Shown here: piece by piece, positions 54,017-63,615 of the stretch | How positions within the stretch are numbered: the first letter of the stretch is position 1 | Layout of the letters: the number at the start of each line of letters is the position of its first letter | DNA from: DASXTK01 sp050744325 | GTDB taxonomy: Bacteria > Actinomycetota > Acidimicrobiia > Acidimicrobiales > VFJN01 | Direction of reading: 5' to 3' | NCBI GenBank assembly: GCA_050744325.1 | Contig: JBOGHK010000187.1 | Location: forward strand, 1 to 64,000 | DNA length: 64,000 bases | Notes under the pieces: generated by a model | Seen by the model: the letters and a program-made list of their open reading frames with translations, nothing else | The model's database searches: none | What the model was told of the DNA's origin: nothing | Program-made: the position numbers and the translations under genes

Positions 54017-54474
54017 TGAACGGTGGGCCGGCCGAAACCGGCGACGCTGGCGACCAGCTGCACCGCCGGATGGTCGCTTTCGTGCGGGCGTTCGGGCTGC
54101 ATCGGCCCGACGAGACGCCATGTGGGGCACCGGTCCCGGTGTCGGAGGCCCATGCGGTCACGGTGCTCGATGAGCACGGGGCGCTGACGCAGAGCCAGCT
54201 CGCGCTCCATCTGGGACTCACGAAGTCGACGGTGAGCCGGCTGGTCGACCAGCTCGAACGCCGGGGCTGGGCCCAGCGGCAGGTCGGCGACGGCGATGCC
54301 CGCCAACGGCTGATCGCGCTCACCAACGAGGGCGCCAAGGCCAGCCGCGAGATCGGCACCCTCCGCAGGGACCGGTTGCGCCGGCTGTTCGACCAGATCC
54401 CCGAGCATGAACGGCCTGCCGTCCTCGCCGCGCTCGACGCCCTGGTCGCCGCCGCCCGCCAGGACCCGTCATGA
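54016..54474 (+). CDS. MarR-family regulator
   Basis: 152 residues. The winged helix is clear: LTQSQLALHLGLTKSTVSRLVDQLERRGWAQRQVGDGDARQ in parts (about 57-97), with the D-x-R wing. The stop overlaps the lipoprotein start. Its promoter carries a nine-copy heptamer array, suggesting switchable expression. Confidence 0.9.
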   Translation: MNGGPAETGDAGDQLHRRMVAFVRAFGLHRPDETPCGAPVPVSEAHAVTVLDEHGALTQSQLALHLGLTKSTVSRLVDQLERRGWAQRQVGDGDARQRLIALTNEGAKASREIGTLRRDRLRRLFDQIPEHERPAVLAALDALVAAARQDPS

Positions 54475-55019
54475 CCCACCTTCGCCGTCCACGCACCATC
54501 CGCCTGCACCGCCAGGTGCCGACCTTGGCGCTCGCGGCCGCCGCCCTCGTCGGGGTCGGCGCATGCGGCGGCGACGGGAGCGGGGGTGACGGAGCCACCA
54601 GCGACGACCGGCGCGACCGCCAAGCCGAGGTCGCGGAGCGCGGCGCCGACGTCATGCCTTTCGATCTCGATGCCACCACCCACCGCTTCGAGCCGACCGA
54701 CGACGGTCTGGTGCAGACGGTCGTGGCCGACGATCCCGGTGACAGCGAGCAGGTCGCGCTGGTGCGTCAGCACCTCGCGGACGAGGCCGAGCGCTTCCGC
54801 CAGGGCGACTACGCCGACCCGGCGGCGATCCACGGCAACGACATGCCGGGTCTCGGCGAGCTCGAAGCCGGCGCCGACGCGATCAGGGTCGACCTGGCAG
54901 ACGCCGCCGCCGGAGCCCGGCTCACCTTCACCGCCGAGGACGTCGCCCTGGTCGACGCCCTCCACCGCTGGGCAGACGCTCAGACCATGGATCACGGCGC
55001 CCACGCCGAAGCACCCTGA
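54471..55019 (+). CDS. Lipoprotein co-transcribed with MarR
   Basis: 182 residues. A signal sequence ends in the lipobox VGAC (about 32), followed by a Gly/Asp linker. The mature domain has VAERGADVMPFDLDATTHRFEPT and AIHGNDMPGLGELEAG motifs that I have seen in small actinobacterial exported proteins linked to MarR genes; no activity is known to me. Start overlaps the MarR stop (ATGA). Confidence 0.7.
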   Translation: MTHLRRPRTIRLHRQVPTLALAAAALVGVGACGGDGSGGDGATSDDRRDRQAEVAERGADVMPFDLDATTHRFEPTDDGLVQTVVADDPGDSEQVALVRQHLADEAERFRQGDYADPAAIHGNDMPGLGELEAGADAIRVDLADAAAGARLTFTAEDVALVDALHRWADAQTMDHGAHAEAP

Positions 55020-55076
55020 CTCTCCGTTGCCTGGACCCTACGTGCGGCGAGGCGCGTCGTCGGGACGATCTAGACG

Positions 55077-55082
55077 TTGACC
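55077..55082 (+). promoter_or_regulatory. -35-like TTGACC of the lacI promoter
   Basis: TTGACC is followed about 17 bases later by TTTCAT/TCATGA, which coincides with the operator at 55091-55118. So repressor binding would cover the -10 region. Confidence 0.4.
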
Positions 55083-55090
55083 GCGCCTTC

Positions 55091-55118
55091 TGTAAGTGCT
55101 TTCATGAATGCGCTTACA
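55091..55118. promoter_or_regulatory. Double LacI-type operator
   Basis: Two abutting 14-bp near-palindromes, TGTAAGTGCTTTCA (55091-55104) and TGAATGCGCTTACA (55105-55118), fit the LacI-family pattern TG-N-AA-GCGC-TT-N-CA. Together they also form a larger dyad (TGTAAG...CTTACA). They lie 25 bases upstream of the chosen lacI start. Confidence 0.7.
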
Positions 55119-55142
55119 CCGTCGAACCGAGGGGGACGCCGG

Positions 55143-56198
55143 TTGGCGAGGTCGAAGGATCCCCAGCGACCGAACGTCTACGAGGTCGCCCAGCGGGCCG
55201 GTGTGTCGATCGCCACCGTCTCCCGCGTGCTGCACGGCAGCGCGCCGGTGGCCGCCGAGACCCGCCAGCGGGTCCTCCAGGCAGCCGACGAGCTGCGCTG
55301 GCGGCCCAGCCGCCTGGCGCGGGCCTTCATCCAACAGACCCACGATGCCGTCGGCATCGTCTTCCCCGACATCTCGGGGCCATACTACTCGCAGGTCATC
55401 CGGGGATTCGAGGAGCAGGCGGTCGAGCGCAAGTGCGCGGTGCTGATCCTCGGCACGCACGGCCGCCACCATGCCGACGAGCTGGTGTACGACCTGGCCG
55501 ACCGGGTCGACGGGCTGCTGGTGATGGGCCGTACGGTCAGCGACGAGATCGTCCAGGCCATCGACCGCCCGACCATGCCGGTCGTGCTGTTGGCCCGACC
55601 GCCGGTGGGCGACATCCCGGCCGTCCGTGCCGCCAACACCGGCTCGGCCGAAGCAGTCACCCGCCACCTTCTCGAGCACGGCCGTCGCCACCTGGTCTTC
55701 CTCGGCGACCCCGACCTGTCAGCCGACGTACGCGAGCGCTGGAGCGGCTTTCGCCGCGCGCTGCGGCGGGCGGGCGTCCCCGACGTCGACGACGCGCTGG
55801 TGTCGTGCGGTGGCTTCGACGTCGACCACGGCCACAAGGCCGGGCTGGGCCTGCTGCGCCGCACCGAGCCGCTCGACGCCGTGGTCTGTGCCAACGACGA
55901 GGTGGCGTCCGGCGTCTACCTGGCCGCCGCGGGCTCCGGCGTCCGGGTGCCCGACGACGTCGCCGTCACCGGCTGGGACGACACCGCCATCGCCACCCAC
56001 CTCGAGCCCTCGCTCACCACCGTCCGCCAGCCGATGCAGCAGCTCGGCGTCCGTGCCGCCGGTCTGCTCTTCGACCGGGTCGAAGGCCACCCCGCGGCAT
56101 CCACCGTCCTCCGCACCTCGCTCGTGGTCCGTGAGAGCTGCGGATGCCGACGGCAACGACGTGAGCCGCCCGCGCAACCTGCAAGGGGGAAGTCATGA
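55143..56198 (+). CDS. LacI-family repressor of the glycan operon
   Basis: 351 residues from TTG 55143 (GAGGGGGA 6-7 bases upstream); the in-frame ATG at 55104 lies inside the operator. VYEVAQRAGVSIATVSRVLHG (about 11-30) is the DNA-binding domain. The periplasmic-binding-like sensor follows: VGIVFPDISGPYYSQVIRG, VDGLLVMGR, VCANDEVASGVYLAA and VAVTGWDDTAIA. It ends shortly before the ABC binding-protein gene with a 4-base overlap, so it is the first gene of the operon it likely controls, released by an imported oligosaccharide. Confidence 0.92.
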   Translation: MARSKDPQRPNVYEVAQRAGVSIATVSRVLHGSAPVAAETRQRVLQAADELRWRPSRLARAFIQQTHDAVGIVFPDISGPYYSQVIRGFEEQAVERKCAVLILGTHGRHHADELVYDLADRVDGLLVMGRTVSDEIVQAIDRPTMPVVLLARPPVGDIPAVRAANTGSAEAVTRHLLEHGRRHLVFLGDPDLSADVRERWSGFRRALRRAGVPDVDDALVSCGGFDVDHGHKAGLGLLRRTEPLDAVVCANDEVASGVYLAAAGSGVRVPDDVAVTGWDDTAIATHLEPSLTTVRQPMQQLGVRAAGLLFDRVEGHPAASTVLRTSLVVRESCGCRRQRREPPAQPARGKS

Positions 56199-57517
56199 AC
56201 CGCCACCGAATCATCACCGACCCGCACGGACCTGGTCCGAACGCCGGGTCGAATCGACGCCGGAGCAGGATCCAGCTCGCCGCGGCCGTCGCTGCGCTGC
56301 TGGCCCTGCTGGCCACAGCCTGCGGGGGCGACGACGACAGCGACAGCGCCGCCACCGACGGCGGCGGCGGCGCCAGCGGCGAGATCACCGTCTGGGCCAT
56401 GGGTGCCGAGGGCGAACAGCTCGGCGAGTTCGCCGAGGAGTTCATGGCCGAGAACCCCGACATCACCGTCAACGTCGATCCGCTGGCCTGGGACGTCGCC
56501 CACGAACGGCTGATCACCGCGATCGCCGGCGACGAGGCCCCCGACGTGAGCCAGATGGGCACCACGTGGATGGGCGAGTTCGCCTCGATCGGCGCGCTGG
56601 CCGAGGTGCCCGACGACGTCGACATGGACGCCTACTTCGAGGGCGCCCGCGACACCGCGATCGTGGACGAGGTCGCCTATGGCGTGCCCTGGTACGTGGA
56701 GACACGCCTCCTCTACTACCGCACCGACCTCGCCGAGCAGGCCGGGATCACCGAGCCACCCGGCGACTGGGACGAGCTCAGGGCCATGGCCGAAGCCATG
56801 CAGCAGCAGGCGGGCTCGGAGTGGGGCATCTACCTGCAGCCCGGGCAGACCGGCGCATGGCAGACGTTCATGCCGTTCTTCTGGCAGCGCGGCGGCGACA
56901 TCCTCGCCGACGACAGCGAGTTCGCGCTCGATTCGCCCGAGATGGTCGAGGCCGTCGAGTTCTACCAGTCGTTCTACGACGATGGCCTGAGCCCGTCGTC
57001 GGTACCCGAGGGCTTCGACATCACCCCGGCGTTCGTGCAGGGCACCCACCCGATGTTCTTCAGCGGGCCGTGGCACATGAGCCTCATCGAAGACCTCGGC
57101 GGCGCCGACATCGAAGGCCGCTGGGCGGTCGCGCCGATGCCCCAGGAGGAGTCCGGCACGTCGTTCGTCGGCGGCAGCGACCTCGTGGTGTTCGAGGGAA
57201 GCGACAACTCCGAGGCGGCGTGGGAGTTCGTCCGCTGGCTGTCGACCCCCGAAGTCCAGGGCCGCTGGTACGAGGCGGTCAGCGCGCTGCCGGCCGTCGA
57301 GTCGGCCTGGCAGGAGGGTGAGCTGGCGAGCGACGACAACCTGGCCATCTTCGGCGACCAGCTGTCCGATGCGATCCATCCGCCGGCCATCTCGACCTGG
57401 GAGCAGATCGCCACCGAGATCGACGGCGAGCTCGAGCGGGTGGCGGCCGGCGAGGCCTCGCCCGAAGACGCCGCCCAAGCCATGCAGGAGAGCGCGAGCA
57501 GCATCGGCGTGGGATGA
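56195..57517 (+). CDS. Sugar-binding lipoprotein (ABC, family 1)
   Basis: 440 residues. The signal sequence ends in lipobox ATAC (about 43) and a Gly/Asp linker. ITVWAMGAEGEQLGEFAEEF, PDVSQMGTTWMGEF, YGVPWYVETRLLYYR and GGSDLVVFEGSDNSEAAWEFVRWL (in parts) are typical of oligosaccharide-binding proteins. Overlaps lacI and the first permease gene (ATGA). Confidence 0.92.
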   Translation: MNRHRIITDPHGPGPNAGSNRRRSRIQLAAAVAALLALLATACGGDDDSDSAATDGGGGASGEITVWAMGAEGEQLGEFAEEFMAENPDITVNVDPLAWDVAHERLITAIAGDEAPDVSQMGTTWMGEFASIGALAEVPDDVDMDAYFEGARDTAIVDEVAYGVPWYVETRLLYYRTDLAEQAGITEPPGDWDELRAMAEAMQQQAGSEWGIYLQPGQTGAWQTFMPFFWQRGGDILADDSEFALDSPEMVEAVEFYQSFYDDGLSPSSVPEGFDITPAFVQGTHPMFFSGPWHMSLIEDLGGADIEGRWAVAPMPQEESGTSFVGGSDLVVFEGSDNSEAAWEFVRWLSTPEVQGRWYEAVSALPAVESAWQEGELASDDNLAIFGDQLSDAIHPPAISTWEQIATEIDGELERVAAGEASPEDAAQAMQESASSIGVG

Positions 57518-58485
57518 CGCTGACCCCCACCGCGCCGAACCTGCCCCCGACGACGGCAGCTGCCGCCCATCGTCGGGGGCGGGTCCGGCAGAGTGCCAGG
57601 TGGATGCGTTGGCGCCCCCACCTGGTGGGCTGGGCGTTCTCGTTCCCGTTCGTCGCGATCTTCGCCGTGTTCCTGGCGGTGCCGATCCTGGTCAGCTTCG
57701 TGCTGTCGTTCACCGAGTTCCGCCTTCCCCAGCTGCGGGACTGGTTCAGCGCCGACTACGTCGGCCTCGACAACTACCGCGAGCTGATCCACGACGACCG
57801 CTTCTTGCAGGCCGCCAGGAACACGGCCGTCTATGTCCTGTTCGGCGTGCCGCTCACGCTCGGCGCCGGATTGGCCGCCGCGGTCGGGCTGAACCAGTCG
57901 CTGGGAAAGCTGCGGAGCCTGTTCCGGGTGGGCTTCTACCTGCCGGTGGTCACGAGCATCGTGGCGATCTCGGTGATCTGGCGCTACCTGCTGCAGGCCG
58001 ACTCGGGGCTGGTCAATGCCGCGCTGGACCGGATCGGCATCGACGGGCCCGACTGGCTGGCCGAGCCGTCGACGGCGCTCGGCTCGATCATCGCGCTGGG
58101 CGTGTGGCGCAACTTCGGATTCGACATGGTCGTGTTCCTCGCCGCTCTCCAGGGGGTCGACCCGACCCTGTACGAGGCGGCCCGGGTCGACGGCGCAGGC
58201 CCGTGGACGATCTTCTACCGCATCACGCTGCCGCTGCTGCGGCCGGCGATCCTGTTCCTCGCGATCGTCACGTCGACCGGCTACCTGCAGGTGTTCGAGG
58301 AGTCGTTCGTCCTCACCGCGGGCGGCCCCCGGGACTCGACGCTGTCGGTGTCGATGTACGTCTACGAGCAGGGATTCCGGTTCATCAACTTCGGCTACTC
58401 CAGCGCGATCGCCTACACGCTGTTCGCCGCGATCGCGGCGTTGGCGTTCCTGCAGTTCCGGCTGCTGCGCTCGGAGGCGATGTGA
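57514..58485 (+). CDS. ABC sugar permease, MalF/UgpA type
   Basis: 323 residues, six membrane segments after a cytosolic lead of about 30 residues. The EAA loop reads LYEAARVDGAGPWTIFYRITLPLL (about 222, in part), the contact to the ATPase. Overlaps the preceding and following genes. Confidence 0.93.
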   Translation: MTLTPTAPNLPPTTAAAAHRRGRVRQSARWMRWRPHLVGWAFSFPFVAIFAVFLAVPILVSFVLSFTEFRLPQLRDWFSADYVGLDNYRELIHDDRFLQAARNTAVYVLFGVPLTLGAGLAAAVGLNQSLGKLRSLFRVGFYLPVVTSIVAISVIWRYLLQADSGLVNAALDRIGIDGPDWLAEPSTALGSIIALGVWRNFGFDMVVFLAALQGVDPTLYEAARVDGAGPWTIFYRITLPLLRPAILFLAIVTSTGYLQVFEESFVLTAGGPRDSTLSVSMYVYEQGFRFINFGYSSAIAYTLFAAIAALAFLQFRLLRSEAM

Positions 58486-59315
58486 TGGTGCTCGCCGCCC
58501 GCAGGATGGCTCCCTGGTGGGTGTTCGTCCTGTTGATCGTGGGGTTGGCGCTGACCGTCGTGCCGTTCCTGTGGATGCTGCTCGGGTCGGTCAAGACCCA
58601 GCGTGAACTGCTGGCGCTCCCACCGACGTGGCTTCCCGAGGATCCGACCAGCGCCAACTACGAGCGCCTCTCCGAACGCCTCGACTTCCCGCGCTTCTTC
58701 TGGAACTCCACGCTGGTCGCGGTCTCGATCACCCTCAGCAACCTGGTGTTCTGTTCGATGGTCGGCTACGCGCTGGCCAAGCTGCGCTTCGCGGGACGTC
58801 AGCTGGTGTTCCTGCTCGTGCTGGCCACGCTGCTGGTCCCGAGCAGCGTCACGCTCGCCCCGCTGTTCGTGCTGATGAGCCAGCTCGACCTGGTCGACAC
58901 CCACCTGGCGGTCATCCTGCCCACCGCAGCCGGACCGCTCGGCGTGTTCCTGATGCGCCAGTTCATGCTCGGCATCCCCGACGAGCTGATCGATGCAGCC
59001 CGGGTCGACGGCGCCGGTGAGGTCACCATCTACCGCCGCATCGTGCTGCCGCTGACCGTGCCGGGGATGGCCGCGCTCGGCATAATCACGTTCCTGCCGG
59101 CCTGGAACGCGCTGCTCTGGCCGTTGGTGGTGCTGACCAGCGAGGAGAACTACACGCTGCCGGTCGCCCTCGCGATCTTCGCCCGGGGGCAGTTCCAGGC
59201 GGACTACGGCCTGCTGATGGCCGGCGCCGTCGTCCTCGTCCTGCCCGTGATCGTGGTCTTCCTGTTCCTGCAACGGCACTTCACCCAGAGCGTCGCGATG
59301 ACCGGACTCAAGTAG
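58485..59315 (+). CDS. ABC sugar permease, MalG/UgpE type
   Basis: 276 residues from ATG 58485, overlapping the upstream stop by one base (TGATG). Six membrane segments; EAA loop LIDAARVDGAGEVTIYRRIVLPL (about 166, in part). No ATPase gene is present in this operon, so a shared MsiK/UgpC-type ATPase elsewhere must energise it. Confidence 0.93.
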   Translation: MVLAARRMAPWWVFVLLIVGLALTVVPFLWMLLGSVKTQRELLALPPTWLPEDPTSANYERLSERLDFPRFFWNSTLVAVSITLSNLVFCSMVGYALAKLRFAGRQLVFLLVLATLLVPSSVTLAPLFVLMSQLDLVDTHLAVILPTAAGPLGVFLMRQFMLGIPDELIDAARVDGAGEVTIYRRIVLPLTVPGMAALGIITFLPAWNALLWPLVVLTSEENYTLPVALAIFARGQFQADYGLLMAGAVVLVLPVIVVFLFLQRHFTQSVAMTGLK

Positions 59316-59326
59316 GGGGTCCCACC

Positions 59327-60919
59327 ATGTTGAAGCGAACCGTCACTCTTCTCGGAGTCCTCGCCCTGCTGGTGGCGCTGGCGACACCGACAGCCGCGAT
59401 CGCCGCGCCCGACCGGGGCGACGACGGCGACCACGGCGCCAGCGGTGGCCACGGGCGGCACACGCTGGAGGCCTACGCCCGCGACACCTGGCGGTCGTTC
59501 GTCCACATGACGCATCCGAGGACCGGGCTGCCCGCCGACAACATCGGCGGTGACCTGCGGACCCGCACCCGCGCTGCCTACACCTCGCCGACCAATGTCG
59601 GGATGTACCTGTGGGCGACGCTGGCTGCCCGCGACCTCGGGCTCGTCCGTGGCCGCGACGCTGTCGAGCGCATCGACAAGGCCCTCGACAGCCTCGAGCA
59701 ACTCGAACGCCACGAGCCGTCGGGCCAGTTCTACAACTGGTACGACCCGGCGTCGCTGGACAAGCTGACGGTCTGGCCGGTCGACGGGAGCACCGTGCAC
59801 CCGTTCCTGTCCAGCGTCGACAACGGCTGGCTGGCGTCCGCGCTGCTGATGGTGGCCGACGCCGTGCCCCAGCTCGACGATCGAGCTTCGGACCTGGCCG
59901 CCTCGATGAACTTCGGCTGCTACTACGACCCCGCGGCCAAGGGCGCGCCGCCGGGGCTGATCCGAGGTGGCTTCTGGGTCGTCGGCGACGAGCCGCCGGG
60001 ATCGGAGGGCTTCCCCAGCGACGACTACTGCGGGATGGGCGAGACCGTGGTCTACACGGGCCACCACTACGGGGCATTCAATACCGAGCCACGCATCGCG
60101 TCCTACATCGGCATCGCGCAGGGACAGATCCCGCCCGAGCACTACTACGCCGGGTGGCGGACGTTCCCCGACACCTGCGACTGGTCGTGGCCCGAGGCCA
60201 AGCCCGTCGGCGAGTGGCGCACCTACGGGGGCGTGGAGGTGTTCGAGGGCGCCTACCGCTACGACGACCAGTTGGTGGTGCCGACCTGGGGTGGCAGCAT
60301 GTTCGAGGCGTTGATGCCGGCGCTGGTCGTGCCCGAGGAGGAGTGGGGGCCCGACAGTTGGGCGGTCACCCATCCGCTGTACGTCGAGGCACAGCGCGAG
60401 TTCGGGCTCGAGGAGGCGGGCTACGGCTACTGGGGCTTCTCGCCGGCCAGCGATCCGGCAGGCGGCTACCGCGAGTACGGCGTCGACGCGATCGGCATGG
60501 AGCCCAACGGCTACACCGCGGATGTGCAGCGCCAGACGCTGGTCGACACCGGCTGGGACGACCAGGCCTGCCCGCGGCCGGCCACGCCGACCACCGAGTA
60601 CGGCGAGGGCGTCGTCACCCCGCATGCTGCATTCCTGGCCCTCGATTTCGAGCGCGGTGCGGCGCTGGACAACCTCGCCCGCCTGCGGGCCGACTTCCCC
60701 GGGCTCTACGGGCGGGGCGGATTCAAGGACACGGTCAACGTGGCGACCGGCCGGGTCGCCGACCGCTACCTGGCGCTGGACCAGGGGATGGTGATCGCCG
60801 CGATCGCCAACGAGCTGCTCGACGACAGGCTCCAGGGCTATCTCGCGGACACCCTGCAGCCCGAGCTCGAGCCGTTGATGGCGGTCGAGGAGTTCGGCGC
60901 CGGTCGGGTCCAACCGTGA
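59327..60919 (+). CDS. Secreted glucoamylase-like/GH144-type glycoside hydrolase
   Basis: 530 residues from ATG 59327 with GGGGG 8 bases upstream. A signal peptide (LLGVLALLVALATPTAAIAAP) is followed by the (α/α)6-barrel pattern of the DUF3131/GH144 glucoamylase-like family: YTSPTNVGMYLWATLAA (about 85), FYNWYDP (about 138), VDNGWLASALLM (about 164), WGGSMFEALMPAL (about 322), YGYWGFSPASDP (about 366), FKDTVNV and DQGMVIAAIAN near the end. Relatives cleave β-1,2-glucan. Its place behind a sugar ABC system suggests it makes the oligosaccharides imported. Confidence 0.82.
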   Translation: MLKRTVTLLGVLALLVALATPTAAIAAPDRGDDGDHGASGGHGRHTLEAYARDTWRSFVHMTHPRTGLPADNIGGDLRTRTRAAYTSPTNVGMYLWATLAARDLGLVRGRDAVERIDKALDSLEQLERHEPSGQFYNWYDPASLDKLTVWPVDGSTVHPFLSSVDNGWLASALLMVADAVPQLDDRASDLAASMNFGCYYDPAAKGAPPGLIRGGFWVVGDEPPGSEGFPSDDYCGMGETVVYTGHHYGAFNTEPRIASYIGIAQGQIPPEHYYAGWRTFPDTCDWSWPEAKPVGEWRTYGGVEVFEGAYRYDDQLVVPTWGGSMFEALMPALVVPEEEWGPDSWAVTHPLYVEAQREFGLEEAGYGYWGFSPASDPAGGYREYGVDAIGMEPNGYTADVQRQTLVDTGWDDQACPRPATPTTEYGEGVVTPHAAFLALDFERGAALDNLARLRADFPGLYGRGGFKDTVNVATGRVADRYLALDQGMVIAAIANELLDDRLQGYLADTLQPELEPLMAVEEFGAGRVQP

Positions 60920-60932
60920 GCCCCGCGGCACG

Positions 60933-63047
60933 ATGACCAGCAGCAGCGAGAGCCCGGAACGGTCGACCTCTCGGCCTGGGCAGTCGCCAACCGGACCAGC
61001 CGTCGACCGGGAGGTCCCGCCGGACGATGTGCCAGCCGCCACCGACCGGTCGGCAGGGGCCGCCTGGGAGGAGCGCGTCGGCCGGACCAGCGACGACGCC
61101 GGCGAGGTCGAGCTCCCGCAGCTACCCCCGCCTCAGGGCCTGGCGGCCCGGGCGGGCAGGGGCCAGGTCACGCTGGACTGGGAGCCGGTCGACGGCGCGG
61201 CCGGCTACCTCGTCCGCCGCGCCGAGCGGCGGAACGGCAAGTACCAGCCGCTGGAGATCGGCGAGCCGTGGGTGCGGCCGGTCCCCCACCCACCGCTCAC
61301 CGACACCACCGGCCGCCCGGGCCAGGCGGCGTGGTACACGGTCGCTGCCGTCGCTGCCGTCGACGATCACGGCCAACCCGCCAGCCAGCCCGTCCAGGCG
61401 ACACCCCGGGGCCCCGGCCACGGCCATGCGACGGACGCCGGTGACGACCAACCAGCGAGCACCAGACACGGCGACGGGACCGACGCCGGTGACCATCAAG
61501 CCCGCGGCCAGGCGGCTGACAACGCCATCGGCGGCCTTGGCGACGGGGTGTGCCGGATCGCGGTCGATGCGGCCGCAACCACCGGGCCAGTGCCGCGGCC
61601 GTGGCGGCCGATGATCGGCGCCGAGCACCTGTCCCAGCTCGACTACGGCGTCGGGCCGGGAGGCCGTCCGATCGGCGACGAGTTCGCGGCCGCGCTGCGG
61701 ATGGCCCACGACCAGCTGGGTGTGCGCGCGGTGCGGGCGCATTCGATCCTCCACGACGAGCTCGGTGTCTACCGCGAGATCGACGGCCAGCCGGTCCACG
61801 ACTTCACGGCGATCGACCGCATCTACGACCGGCTGCTCGCGCTCGGCCTGCGCCCGATCGTGGAGATCAGCTTCATGCCGCGGGACCTCGCGCGCGATCC
61901 GGACAAGACGGTGTTCGAACACCGGGCGATCGTGTCGCCGCCCAAGGACTGGCACCGTTGGGAGCACCTGGTCACCGCGCTCGTCGACCACCTCGTCGAC
62001 CGCTACGGCCGCGACGAGGTGCGGGGTTGGGGCTTCGAGGTCTGGAACGAGGCCAACCTCGAGGTCTTCTGGTCGGGTACCCGCAGCGAGTACCTCCGGC
62101 TCTACGACGTCACCGCCCGAGCGGTGCGCTCGGTCGATCCCGAGCTGACCGTCGGTGGTCCGGCCTCCGCCGCCGTTGGTTGGCTGGACGAGCTGCTCGC
62201 CCACGTCGGACGGTCGGGTGCCCCGCTCGACTTCCTGTCCACCCACACCTACGGCAACGCGCCGCTCGACCTCCGTCCGATCGCGGCCCGCCACGGCCGT
62301 CCGGACCTGCCGCTGTGGTGGACCGAGTGGGGCGCGCACGCCTCCCACTTCAACGGCGCGCACGACTCGGTGTGGAGCGCGGCCTACCTGGTGCGCGGCA
62401 TGGTCAGCGCCATGGGCCGCCTCGACGCGCTGGCCTACTGGACGGTGTCGGACCACTTCGAGGAGCTCGGCCGCCCCACCAAACTGCTCCACGGCGGGTT
62501 CGGGCTGCTGAGCGTCGGCAACCTGCGCAAGCCGCGCTGGTGGGGGCTGTGGATGCTCGAGCAGCTCGGCTCGGAACGGCTCGTCGCCCGGGTGGACGGG
62601 GACGGCGGTGGCGACCTGGTGAACGCGGTCGCCAGCCGCGACGGTGACGGCCGGTTGGCGATCGTGGCCTGGAACGGCACCGTCGACGTCACCAAGATCG
62701 GTGGCGACCCGCTGCTCGACCGGTCGGTCCGGCTGCGGCTGACCAGCCTGCCGGCATCGAGGTACCGACTACGACACCGACGGCTCGACCAGCGCCACTC
62801 CGACCTCAACGCGGCTTGGGCGCCGGTCGCCGACGGCCAGTCCTGGCCCGACGAGGCCGGCTGGCGAGCCCTCCAGGCGGCCGATCGCCTCGAGGACCTC
62901 GAACCACCGCGGACGGTCAGTGCCACCGACGGCACGGTCGACCTCGCCTTCGACCTCCCCATGCCGGGGGTCTCCCTCCTCGAGCTCACCCGAGTCGACG
63001 TTGGTGCTAGGGGGGTGTCTCGTCTCTGGCGGGCGCTTCAGCGATAG
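60933..63047 (+). CDS. GH39-like glycoside hydrolase with fibronectin-III-like domain
   Basis: 704 residues. A disordered lead (1-60) and an FN3-like module (about 66-160: QGLAARAGRGQVTLDWEPVDGAAGYLVRRAE in part) precede a long Asp/His/Gly-rich linker and a (β/α)8 hydrolase. WGFEVWNEANLEVFW (about 368) carries the acid/base Glu after Asn, and PLWWTEWGAH (about 461) the nucleophile Glu, as in GH39 β-xylosidase/iduronidase relatives. A C-terminal β-domain follows. No signal peptide is evident, so it may act in the cytosol on imported sugar. The end overlaps the HAF protein gene on the other strand. Confidence 0.82.
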   Translation: MTSSSESPERSTSRPGQSPTGPAVDREVPPDDVPAATDRSAGAAWEERVGRTSDDAGEVELPQLPPPQGLAARAGRGQVTLDWEPVDGAAGYLVRRAERRNGKYQPLEIGEPWVRPVPHPPLTDTTGRPGQAAWYTVAAVAAVDDHGQPASQPVQATPRGPGHGHATDAGDDQPASTRHGDGTDAGDHQARGQAADNAIGGLGDGVCRIAVDAAATTGPVPRPWRPMIGAEHLSQLDYGVGPGGRPIGDEFAAALRMAHDQLGVRAVRAHSILHDELGVYREIDGQPVHDFTAIDRIYDRLLALGLRPIVEISFMPRDLARDPDKTVFEHRAIVSPPKDWHRWEHLVTALVDHLVDRYGRDEVRGWGFEVWNEANLEVFWSGTRSEYLRLYDVTARAVRSVDPELTVGGPASAAVGWLDELLAHVGRSGAPLDFLSTHTYGNAPLDLRPIAARHGRPDLPLWWTEWGAHASHFNGAHDSVWSAAYLVRGMVSAMGRLDALAYWTVSDHFEELGRPTKLLHGGFGLLSVGNLRKPRWWGLWMLEQLGSERLVARVDGDGGGDLVNAVASRDGDGRLAIVAWNGTVDVTKIGGDPLLDRSVRLRLTSLPASRYRLRHRRLDQRHSDLNAAWAPVADGQSWPDEAGWRALQAADRLEDLEPPRTVSATDGTVDLAFDLPMPGVSLLELTRVDVGARGVSRLWRALQR

Positions 63048-63549
63048 CCGACGCCGTGTCGGTGGGCATCATGTCGGGGGCGGGTTGTGCAGTGGTGGCG
63101 TCGGGGTTGCCGTAGCGGCCGACGATCTGGCCGCGGTCGTTGATGCCGGTGGCGTTGGTCCCGATGATGGCGCCCGGGATGTCGATGGGGGTGAAGCGGC
63201 CGTCGGCGCCATCGCGGAGCAGGAACCCGTGGGCCTCGGCGGTCGCGCCCTCGAGTGCGTCGAAGGTGGAGCCCACGATGTGGCCGCGGTTGTTGATGCC
63301 GAGGGGGAGGGTGTAGGGGGCCTCGGTCCGGAGACGGCGAGAGGAGTGTTCGCCGGCCCACCGGAGGTTGGCGCGGCCCGAGTTGGCGGCGGCAGTGTCG
63401 GTCAGATGCTGCGGCGCCGCGACGGAGGCGTCCGGACGACCAGATGGCGGCCAGGCCGATGTGACCAGGGCAAGCGCGATGGCTGCCGTCGTCGCGGCGA
63501 TGAGCGGGCGGCGGATCTGGCGGGCATTGGTCCGTGTTGTTGTGTTCAT
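63007..63549 (-). CDS. Exported HAF-repeat protein
   Basis: 180 residues. The signal peptide is RRPLIAATTAAIALALVTSAW. Two repeats of the HAF type are clear: LGINNRGHIVGSTFD...HGFLLRDG and TGINDRGQIVGRYGN. The protein ends in an unstructured Ala/Pro/Asp tail that overlaps the GH39 gene by 41 bases on the opposite strand. HAF proteins are extracellular β-propeller-like repeats without known activity; this one is short, with two full repeats only. Confidence 0.72.
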   Translation of the reverse strand: MNTTTRTNARQIRRPLIAATTAAIALALVTSAWPPSGRPDASVAAPQHLTDTAAANSGRANLRWAGEHSSRRLRTEAPYTLPLGINNRGHIVGSTFDALEGATAEAHGFLLRDGADGRFTPIDIPGAIIGTNATGINDRGQIVGRYGNPDATTAQPAPDMMPTDTASAIAEAPARDETPP

Positions 63550-63615
63550 GCCCAGGGGATTCGGAGCCCGCCGCCCGTCGGATGACCCCGCCGTCGCCGC
63601 TGGGTCGCCCGGGGG

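Noticed and set aside
55104..55142. ATG at 55104 as the lacI start
   Set aside because: It lies inside the LacI operator and lacks a ribosome site; TTG 55143 has GAGGGGGA and matches where homology begins.
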